DNA of 14,253 nt from contig URHI01000040.1 of the NCBI GenBank assembly GCA_900547565.1, positions 1-14,253 of the forward strand, in the 5' to 3' direction. The first letter of the stretch is position 1; every line of letters begins with the position of its first letter. A program made the translations under genes and the position numbers. A model generated the notes under the pieces. The model had not been told where the DNA came from. It did not search any database and was given only the letters and a program-made list of their open reading frames with translations. Below are positions 1 to 5,909 of the stretch, piece after piece. The stretch is from an uncultured Eubacteriales bacterium. GTDB taxonomy: Bacteria > Bacillota > Clostridia > Oscillospirales > CAG-272.

Positions 1-343
<343 letters not shown>

Positions 344-569
344 TTTCTATATACAAGCCTTCTCCGGCTTACATATCTCTTATTCCGAGCTCGTTCTGCT
401 CTTTCTTATTGTTCAGAGTATCTACTCTTGGAATCGCGAGTCCTTGCACTTCCAGTATCAATCTCTCTCTACCTTGTACCTTTGTACTTCTCTCGCTCTC
501 ATACATCTCTGTATGTGTGTTGTTCAATTTTCAATGATCCAATTCCGCTTGTCCCCTCTCGGCGACAGC
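344..569 (-). other. 16S rRNA leader (external transcribed spacer) with boxA-like element
   Basis: This is the region between the proximal rRNA promoter (-10 at 576-581) and the mature 16S 5' end; it codes for nothing. On the minus strand it contains gatcattgaaaattgaac (rc of 522-539). That resembles the GATCnTTGAAAACTGAAC block seen in rRNA leaders and spacers of many Firmicutes, where a boxA-type antitermination/processing signal sits. A small hairpin (catac/gtatg, 500-515) follows. Short ORFs here are chance reading frames. The 16S processing stem cannot be confirmed because its 3' partner is outside the window. Confidence 0.6.
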
Positions 570-575
570 TTTGCT

Positions 576-604
576 ATTATACCACACCGCCGCTCGCTTG
601 TCAA
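576..604 (-). promoter_or_regulatory. rRNA promoter P2 (proximal), perfect consensus
   Basis: On the minus strand there is TTGACA (rc of 599-604), a 17-nt spacer and TATAAT (rc of 576-581), a full match to the sigma-A consensus. Upstream at about 605-640 lie A/T tracts (the strand reads ttgaaaaaaacttg...) that could act as an UP element. The expected start is near 569, giving a leader of about 225 nt. Just downstream is the motif agctgtcgc, also found below the distal promoter. Confidence 0.9.
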
Positions 605-698
605 CCCCTTTTGAAAAGTTTTTTCAAGTTTTTTTCAACCCAATCTCCACTTCTCATCTCGACTTGACTCGCTTTTCGCTTCCTTCCGCGACAGCTCT

Positions 699-730
699 GT
701 TATACTACCACTTTTATTTTAAATTGTCAA
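699..730 (-). promoter_or_regulatory. rRNA promoter P1 (distal)
   Basis: On the minus strand TTGACA (rc of 725-730) is followed either by TAGTAT (rc of 702-707, 17-nt spacer) or by TATAAC (rc of 699-704, 20-nt spacer). The first fits spacing better and the second fits the -10 sequence better. Upstream at 731-775 is a strongly A/T-rich block, plausibly an UP element shared with the divergent rbsK promoter. The downstream stretch repeats agctgtcgc from P2, which supports a duplicated promoter module. Confidence 0.75.
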
Positions 731-780
731 GCCGTTTGGACAAATTTTTCTAAAAAAATGTAAAAATATTTATTCCCTTC

Positions 781-809
781 TTGATTTGTAACTCGCTGTG
801 CGTTATAAT
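781..809 (+). promoter_or_regulatory. Promoter of the rbsK-hydrolase-mpg operon
   Basis: TTGATT (781-786), a 17-nt spacer and TATAAT (804-809) form a near-consensus sigma-A promoter. The predicted start is near 816. This leaves a leader of about 29 nt before the ATG at 845 and makes the upstream ATG at 818 unlikely as the translation start. It is divergent from rRNA promoter P1, with only about 50 A/T-rich bases between the two -35 elements. Confidence 0.8.
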
Positions 810-844
810 ATATTAAAATGATGTTTTCCGGAAAGGTTCAGGAT

Positions 845-1783
845 ATGGAAAAACGTATTCTTGTGGTCAGTTCGGCCAATATGGATTTTGTGATGAACAT
901 GCACTCTTTGCCCTCGGCAGGGCAAACCGTTATAGATTACGGAAGCTACCGTTTTGTCCCCGGCGGAAAGGGCGCAAACTCCTCGGTCGCCTTCAGAAGG
1001 CTGGGAGGGGATTGCGTTTTCTGTGCACGTCTCGGAAATGACGCCAACGGTGAAGTACTGCGCAACATATATAACAAGGAAGGAATCGACACACGCTTTA
1101 TAGTTACCGATAATGAAGCCCCCACCGGACTTGCCGCTATCATGGTCGAGCAGAACGGCGTCAACCGCATTGTGGTCTACCCCGGCGCAAATATGCGCAT
1201 TACGCCTGACGACATTGACAATGCAATGACCTGTTATCCCGACGCCTTGTTCATGCAGCTTGAGATAGACCCCGAGGCCATAATCTACGCTGCCAACGCC
1301 GCAGCAAGCCGGGGCATTCCGATCTTTATCGACGCTGGCCCGGCCTCCAAGTCGTTCCCGCTTGACCGGTTGCCTCCGCTCGAGGTCTTCTCTCCCAATG
1401 AAACAGAAACCGAAATTTATACCGGCATAAACCCCAGCACGCCTGACAACTGTCTGCGCGCCGCCATTGCGCTTTCCAAGCTGGTCAACGCACATTACTA
1501 TGTCATAAAGCTGGGCGGGCGCGGAATTTACATCTACGACGGATTATATTACCACTGCCTGCCGGCTTATGATGTCAAGGCGGTAGACAGCACTGCCGCA
1601 GGCGATGCCTTCACTGCCGCGTTTACGCTGGAATACCTGCGCAGCGGCGGCGACGTTGAGCGGGCGGGCAAATACGGCAACGCCGTCGGAAGCCTGACGG
1701 TCAGCCGGGCGGGAGCCTACACCTCGCTGCCGACGGCAGATGAAGTCAACAAGTTTATAATCAAAAAAGGAATCAAATTATGA
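845..1783 (+). CDS. rbsK: Ribokinase-type PfkB family sugar kinase
   Basis: Likely phosphorylates ribose (or a related furanose or nucleoside) at the 5 position with ATP in the cytoplasm. The 312-residue length matches ribokinase. Visible motifs are the N-terminal NMD (12-14), the substrate-loop signature GGKGAN (40-45) followed by a Gly-rich helix start, NETE (185-188, metal/phosphate), KLGGRG (222-227), and the anion-hole/catalytic signature DSTAAGDAF (248-256) with Asp254 as the likely base. AGAYTSLP (289-296) matches the ribokinase monovalent-cation segment. I chose the ATG at 845 because GGAAAGG (830-836) sits 8 nt upstream and the protein then starts MEKRILVV as in the family. The ATG at 818 lies almost on the predicted transcription start and would add nine residues. 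It is the first gene of the operon and its stop overlaps the next ATG (ATGA). Substrate is inferred: adenosine or fructose kinases share the fold, but the DSTAAGD and NETE context favours ribokinase. Confidence 0.85.
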   Translation: MEKRILVVSSANMDFVMNMHSLPSAGQTVIDYGSYRFVPGGKGANSSVAFRRLGGDCVFCARLGNDANGEVLRNIYNKEGIDTRFIVTDNEAPTGLAAIMVEQNGVNRIVVYPGANMRITPDDIDNAMTCYPDALFMQLEIDPEAIIYAANAAASRGIPIFIDAGPASKSFPLDRLPPLEVFSPNETETEIYTGINPSTPDNCLRAAIALSKLVNAHYYVIKLGGRGIYIYDGLYYHCLPAYDVKAVDSTAAGDAFTAAFTLEYLRSGGDVERAGKYGNAVGSLTVSRAGAYTSLPTADEVNKFIIKKGIKL

Positions 1784-2550
1784 GCTTCAGCCTCATTCCC
1801 GATATACCATACACCTCGGCACGGGACACACGTTGCCGCTACGACCTGTATCTGCCCGACGGCACAGATACCTGCCCGCTGATAATTTATTTTTACGGCG
1901 GAAGTCTGAAAAAAGGTGCCAAGGAGGGCAACCGGCTGGCGCGCGCCGCCGTCGAGGCCGGCTATGCTGTGGCAGTGCCGGATTACCGGCTTATTCCCGA
2001 GGTATCCTACCCCGCGTTTATTGAGGATGCCGCCGACGCCGTTTGCGCCGTCATGCGCGACATGGAGCAATATACCGACCGTGTCAGCCGGATCTTCGTC
2101 GGAGGGCACTCGGCAGGGGCATATCTGTCCATGATGCTGGCGTTTGACCGGCACTATCTCGACGTGCGCGGCATTGACCGCTCAAAGATCGCAGGCTGGC
2201 TGTTCATCAGCGGTCAGCCGACCACGCATTTCAGCGTGCTTGAGAGCCGCGGCATGGACAAGCGCGCCGTGATAATCGACGACACGGCGGCACTGTGGTA
2301 TGTGCGCTCCGATGTCGGTGAGCCGGCTCTGATCGTCACCTGCGACGCCGACCTGGCCTGCCGACGGGAGCAGAATTATCTGCTGCTGGCAACGCTTAAG
2401 CGTTTCGGCTATACGTCGTTGCTGCGCTTTGCCGACATACAGAATTGCAGTCACGGAGGGCTGGTCAAGCCTGACGAAAACGGCAAGGTGCCGGTCATGC
2501 CTCACATAATCGACTTTATCAGCGAGGTCTGCGGTGGCGAAAATACTTGA
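1780..2550 (+). CDS. Alpha/beta-hydrolase (esterase/lipase, BD-FAE-like)
   Basis: A 256-residue cytoplasmic hydrolase with no signal peptide. The nucleophile elbow is GGHSAG (108-113) with Ser111. Likely acid residues are Asp189 or Asp191 in TCDADLA, and the base is His225 in NCSHGG. The segment YFYGGSLKKG (37-46) sits where HGGG-type esterases carry the oxyanion loop, but the His is replaced by Tyr. The N-terminal half (YDLYLP...PLIIYFYGG...AVAVPDYRLIPEVSYPAFIEDA) is typical of the carboxylesterase/BD-FAE/kynurenine-formamidase group. The natural substrate cannot be read from sequence. The ATG overlaps the rbsK stop by 4 nt and AAGGA (1766-1770) provides the ribosome site, so translation is coupled. 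Its 3' end overlaps the glycosylase gene by 17 nt. Confidence 0.85.
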   Translation: MSFSLIPDIPYTSARDTRCRYDLYLPDGTDTCPLIIYFYGGSLKKGAKEGNRLARAAVEAGYAVAVPDYRLIPEVSYPAFIEDAADAVCAVMRDMEQYTDRVSRIFVGGHSAGAYLSMMLAFDRHYLDVRGIDRSKIAGWLFISGQPTTHFSVLESRGMDKRAVIIDDTAALWYVRSDVGEPALIVTCDADLACRREQNYLLLATLKRFGYTSLLRFADIQNCSHGGLVKPDENGKVPVMPHIIDFISEVCGGENT

Positions 2551-3046
2551 CACGGCTTACTTTTCAGCCCCCGCAACCCAGCTTGCGCCGGATCTTGTCG
2601 GCAAGCTGATATGCCGCCGGCATGATGACGGAACCATTCTCCGTTGCCGTATCACCGAAACCGAGTGCTATTACGGCGAGTCGGACACCGCCTGTCACGC
2701 CAGCCGCGGGCGCACACCGAGGACGGACACGCTCTATATGGCGGGCGGCGTGGCGTACGTGTATCTTTGCTACGGAATACACGAGCTGTTCAACATTGTG
2801 ACCGGGCCTGAGGGACATCCGGAAGCGGTTCTGCTGCGCGGCGTTGAAGGGGCATGTGGCCCGGGACGCGCTACGCGCCGGCTTTGCATCACGCGTGGAT
2901 TCAACCGCCGACCGCTCTCGCCCGAAACCGGACTTTGGCTGGAGGACGACGGCACTGCTCCGCTCTTTCAAGCCTTGCCGCGGGTCGGCATAGGCTATGC
3001 GTCGGAGAAGGATCAGGCAAGGCTTTGGCGTTTTTTAAGTAAATAA
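2534..3046 (+). CDS. mpg: 3-methyladenine DNA glycosylase (AAG/MPG family)
   Basis: Base-excision repair enzyme that removes alkylated purines (3-methyladenine, 7-methylguanine, possibly hypoxanthine). At 170 residues it is slightly shorter than the usual 185-200. Family motifs in order: LVGKLI (21-26), ITETECYYGESDTACHASRGRT (40-61) with Glu42 as the catalytic residue equivalent to human Glu125, the YVYLCYGIHELFN segment (75-87) with the intercalating-loop Tyr, LLRGVEG (100-106) and GPGRATRRLCI (109-119). The C terminus stops just after the conserved WRF, so the last few residues of the standard domain are missing, probably without harm. The start is GTG at 2534, with GAGG (2524-2527) 6 nt upstream and no in-frame ATG before residue 69. 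The 17-nt overlap with the hydrolase gene indicates coupled expression. Confidence 0.92.
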   Translation: MAKILDTAYFSAPATQLAPDLVGKLICRRHDDGTILRCRITETECYYGESDTACHASRGRTPRTDTLYMAGGVAYVYLCYGIHELFNIVTGPEGHPEAVLLRGVEGACGPGRATRRLCITRGFNRRPLSPETGLWLEDDGTAPLFQALPRVGIGYASEKDQARLWRFLSK

Positions 3047-3047
3047 A

Positions 3048-3084
3048 GGCAACTGCCAAGACGGTATTCCCAAGGGCAGCTGCC
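3048..3084 (-). terminator. Candidate terminator of the minus-strand transporter operon
   Basis: Arms ggcagctgcc (3075-3084) and ggcaactgcc (3048-3057) pair over 10 bp with one G-U wobble when read on the minus strand, where the wobble is stable; on the plus strand it would be an A-C mismatch. The loop is 17 nt and the minus strand continues tttatttactt, a U-rich tail. It lies about 100 nt after the ATPase stop. The large loop and imperfect U tract make it weaker than its plus-strand neighbour. Confidence 0.55.
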
Positions 3085-3093
3085 ATATATGTA

Positions 3094-3125
3094 CGGTGCA
3101 GCCCGACGGGCTGTACCGATTTTTT
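3094..3125 (+). terminator. Rho-independent terminator of the rbsK-mpg operon
   Basis: An 11-bp GC-rich stem (CGGTGCAGCCC 3094-3104 with GGGCTGTACCG 3108-3118, one G-U pair) with a GAC loop is followed by A and six T residues (3120-3125) and then gtttt. It lies 48 nt after the mpg stop. Confidence 0.88.
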
Positions 3126-3186
3126 GTTTTCGGGCAAACAGCTTATTGTGTCCCATGCCCGGCCTACGCAATAAAATCCGACCGTT

Positions 3187-3975
3187 TCAACGTCGAATGT
3201 TATTGCATGTGTCTTGAGTGTTCCGGGCGGGCAGTATATATCTGTAGCTGTATGAATTTTCATCCGCCGAGTATTGCAGGTCGATATTGAAAACGTCCCG
3301 GACGATCCCCGATCTGCAAACATTGTCGGGGGTATCGCAAACGGCGATCTTACCGTCCTTAATAACCGCGATGCCGTCTGAAAAGCCAAATGCCAACGGA
3401 AGATCATGCATTACGGTAACCACACCCTTACCGCCGTCCGCCAGGTCACGCAATATATTCATCAGCTCCACCTGATTGGCTATATCCAGATATGTGGTTG
3501 GCTCATCGAGCAGAATATAATCGGTATCCTGCGCCAACGCCAGGGCAATATACGCTTTTTGCCTGATGCCTCCCGACAGCGAGCAAAGCGGGCGGTCTGC
3601 CATTCCGGCAATGCCCATTCTGCTCAATGCCCCGTATGCGATCTCGCGGTCCTTTTCGCTGTATCTGCGGGGATAGCTCAGATGAGGAAATCTGCCGTGA
3701 AGCACCATTTGCTCCACCGTCATATCGGCCACACTCAGATAGGCAACTTTCCGTGCAATATCCCGGCGGGACAGCTCTGACGAAGCCTTACCGTCAAATA
3801 TGATCTGCCCGTTTTTCGCCGTCATGATGCCGAGGATGGTTTTCAACAGTGTGCTTTTTCCAGCCCCGTTCTGTCCGATGAGCGAGATCAGTTTTCCCTT
3901 GGGCAAAGACAGTGAAATTCCGGACAGAATGTTTTTATCATTATATCCGGCGGATATGTTGCGCACCTCAATCAC
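3187..3975 (-). CDS. ABC transporter ATP-binding protein, FecE/BtuD-type (Q-loop apparently deleted)
   Basis: A 262-residue ATPase subunit of a metal-chelate (siderophore/heme/cobalamin) importer. Walker A is GQNGAGKS (34-41), the signature is LSGGIRQK (133-140), Walker B is YILLDE (153-158), the D-loop follows at TYLD, and the H-loop His is His190 (VMHD). The segment MTVEQMVLHGRFPHLSYPRR (85-104) is characteristic of clostridial FecE-like proteins. What is odd is the Q-loop. Homologues I know read YLPQ plus a few residues before the conserved (M/I)TV, while this protein reads AYLSVADMTV, about four residues shorter and with no Gln. The signature also has Ile where Glu or Gln is usual (SGGIRQ). 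Reading frame and the other catalytic residues are intact. The start overlaps the permease end by 8 nt. It is the last gene of the operon. Confidence 0.9.
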   Translation of the reverse strand: MIEVRNISAGYNDKNILSGISLSLPKGKLISLIGQNGAGKSTLLKTILGIMTAKNGQIIFDGKASSELSRRDIARKVAYLSVADMTVEQMVLHGRFPHLSYPRRYSEKDREIAYGALSRMGIAGMADRPLCSLSGGIRQKAYIALALAQDTDYILLDEPTTYLDIANQVELMNILRDLADGGKGVVTVMHDLPLAFGFSDGIAVIKDGKIAVCDTPDNVCRSGIVRDVFNIDLQYSADENSYSYRYILPARNTQDTCNNIRR

Positions 3976-4993
3976 CCGCGTGTCCTCCCTTACCTTTTAT
4001 CAGAATAAATACGAAGAAGGGCGCACCGAGGAACGCCATTATGATTCCCACGGGAATTTCGTAAGGAGCAAACGCTGTCCTCGAGATCGTGTCACAAAGG
4101 CAGACAAAAGCCGCCCCGAACAATGCGCACAGTCCCACCAGATGCGACGATTTGCTACCGGCCATGCGACGTACCGCATGAGGGACGATAAGTCCCACAA
4201 AGGATAAAAGCCCCGCAATGCTGACGGCACAGCCGGCAAGAAGCGCCGCCAAAAGCAAAAACAACGTCCGCATGAGCGATGTGTTCATGCCGAGGCCTCT
4301 GGCGTTATCTTCTCCCAGAGTAAGAACATCCAGCTCATTGGTCAGTGTCAGCAATACGCCGACGGTGATCAGTATCATCAGTGCCGCGGGGATCAGCTTT
4401 TGATATGTCACCGCCGAAAATTCGCCGATCTTGAAATCGTTGCTCATCACACCCACATTGGGTATAAACGTGATGATCGTATCCGAAACCGCGCCGAGCA
4501 GGCTGTTCATGGCCACACCGATAAGTATTACCGTACCCCGCGAAGCTCCCCATTTCCGGGAGCTGAGGCTGACCAGCATCACCGCGGCAAAAGCGCCGAG
4601 AAAAGAAAACACGGATAACTGCCAGCCGCCGTATATTCCGAGGGCGGTGCAAACGGTTACTGCCAGCCCCGCACCCGAATTCACGCCGATAATGCTCGGA
4701 GAGGCAAGCCGGTTGGCAAGCACGCCCTGTATTACTGCGCCCGACACGGCAAGCGCGGCACCGCAAACCAGTGCCGCCGCTGTGCGCGGTAGCCTCACAT
4801 AAGCAAATATCCGCGCGCCCGCCGACGAATCAAAGCCGTCTGTAAAAGCCTGCCTTATCTCGGCAAATGTCACTTTTGTACTGCCGAGCATCAGTCCTGT
4901 CACTACTGCTGCTCCGAGAAATAACAAGCCCGCCAAATACAGCCACTTTATTCTATTTGTCTTTTCCGAGCAGTATTTCGCTGAGTTTCTCAT
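3968..4993 (-). CDS. FecCD-family ABC transporter permease
   Basis: A membrane subunit expected to form a homodimeric channel with the ATPase for iron-siderophore, heme or corrinoid uptake. It is highly hydrophobic with about 9-10 membrane segments. Family landmarks are RLPRTAAAL...GAALAVSGAVIQ, ASPSIIGVNSGAGLAV, LGEDNARGLGMN, the coupling region AGLLSFVGLIVPHAVRRMAG, and EIPVGIIMAFLGAPFF near the C terminus. I place the start at the ATG at 4993 (341 residues), because gggcgga lies 5-6 nt upstream. The in-frame ATG at 5014 has no ribosome site and would only lengthen the overlap with the binding-protein gene. Even from 4993 it overlaps that gene by 41 nt, which implies coupled translation. 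Confidence 0.9.
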   Translation of the reverse strand: MRNSAKYCSEKTNRIKWLYLAGLLFLGAAVVTGLMLGSTKVTFAEIRQAFTDGFDSSAGARIFAYVRLPRTAAALVCGAALAVSGAVIQGVLANRLASPSIIGVNSGAGLAVTVCTALGIYGGWQLSVFSFLGAFAAVMLVSLSSRKWGASRGTVILIGVAMNSLLGAVSDTIITFIPNVGVMSNDFKIGEFSAVTYQKLIPAALMILITVGVLLTLTNELDVLTLGEDNARGLGMNTSLMRTLFLLLAALLAGCAVSIAGLLSFVGLIVPHAVRRMAGSKSSHLVGLCALFGAAFVCLCDTISRTAFAPYEIPVGIIMAFLGAPFFVFILIKGKGGHAGD

Positions 4994-5909
4994 AAGATTC
5001 CGCCCATTTTGCATTCGGTTTTATATTGAATAATTTTCTGTCCATAACATGCAGCCGGTTTTCTCTGACAGCTTCAAGCGTCCCCCATGCCGGGTTTTCC
5101 TGCATCATTCTCGTCAGATTGTCTATGGCTTTCTCGGTGTCGTCTCCCATGGTGACAACAAAAATGCGGTACGGCTCCTGGCGGATAACGCTTTCAACGC
5201 TCAACGTATCAAGTAAGGTATTGTCACTGTCCGCGATATTGATACAGCCGAGGTCAGCCAGCATTTCGCCGAGTATTGTCCCCCGGCTGCCCTTTGCCTT
5301 GACAGACCCTGAAGATGCTCTGAGCAAAAGCACCGTGCGCTGCTTTTCGGTGAGAGGCGCATTGATACATTCGTCCCTGATCGCTTTTATCTGTGCTTCA
5401 AGGCCGGCCCCGTTTGCCTCATACAGGTCTTTTCTGCCCGTGATATCGGTGCATATATCAAGCATCAGAAGATAGTCCTCAAAGCAGTCGACATCAAAAT
5501 AGGCTACCGTTATACCCGAATTTTCAAGGATCTCCTTCATTTCCACATTTGATGCAGTGGACGCACTGGCAATAACGAAATCCGGATTGGAGGCAAGTAG
5601 GGCCTCAAGCCCCGGAGAATGAGCACCGCCCAAATTCACGGCATCCCCCAGCTCAAGCCCGAAATCATCCCAGGCATCCTCCGCAGTGGCGCATACCGTC
5701 CCGCCGGCGAGCTGCCACACATCGGCAAAGCTGCCGATAAGTGCGGCAGTACGCTGAGGATTTTTCTTTACGACAACCTCCCTGCCCAACGCATCAGTGA
5801 AAGAGACCGTAGCCTCATTCCCGTCAACGATGTCACTGGCACCTTGAGCGGAACATCCGCAAAAGGTTAAAAGCAACGCTGCTATAACTATGGCAATTAC
5901 CCTTTTCAT
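4953..5909 (-). CDS. ABC transporter substrate-binding lipoprotein (FecB/BtuF fold)
   Basis: A 318-residue extracytoplasmic receptor. It has a Lys-Arg start, a hydrophobic core (4-16) and a lipobox region LLLTFCGCS in which Cys19 (after Gly) or Cys17 would be lipidated. The mature part follows the periplasmic-binding-protein type 2 pattern: VSFTDALGREVVV (35-47), RTAALIGSFADVWQLAGG (53-70), GGAHSPGLEALLASNPDFVIAS (94-115), a long linker helix around 160-185, and the C-terminal FNIKPNAKWAESYEKL (294-309). The ligand cannot be named: this family binds ferric siderophores, heme, corrinoids and sometimes other chelates. Its ATG overlaps the TGA of the upstream redox gene (TGATG), tying receptor production to the sulfur enzyme. 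Confidence 0.9.
   Translation of the reverse strand: MKRVIAIVIAALLLTFCGCSAQGASDIVDGNEATVSFTDALGREVVVKKNPQRTAALIGSFADVWQLAGGTVCATAEDAWDDFGLELGDAVNLGGAHSPGLEALLASNPDFVIASASTASNVEMKEILENSGITVAYFDVDCFEDYLLMLDICTDITGRKDLYEANGAGLEAQIKAIRDECINAPLTEKQRTVLLLRASSGSVKAKGSRGTILGEMLADLGCINIADSDNTLLDTLSVESVIRQEPYRIFVVTMGDDTEKAIDNLTRMMQENPAWGTLEAVRENRLHVMDRKLFNIKPNAKWAESYEKLSEILLGKDK

Noticed and set aside
803..1495. Minus-strand frame of 230 codons
   Set aside because: Antisense to the ribokinase gene and without motifs.
3968..5014. Permease start at the ATG at 5014
   Set aside because: No Shine-Dalgarno sequence before it; the in-frame ATG at 4993 has gggcgga upstream and fits the family N terminus better.
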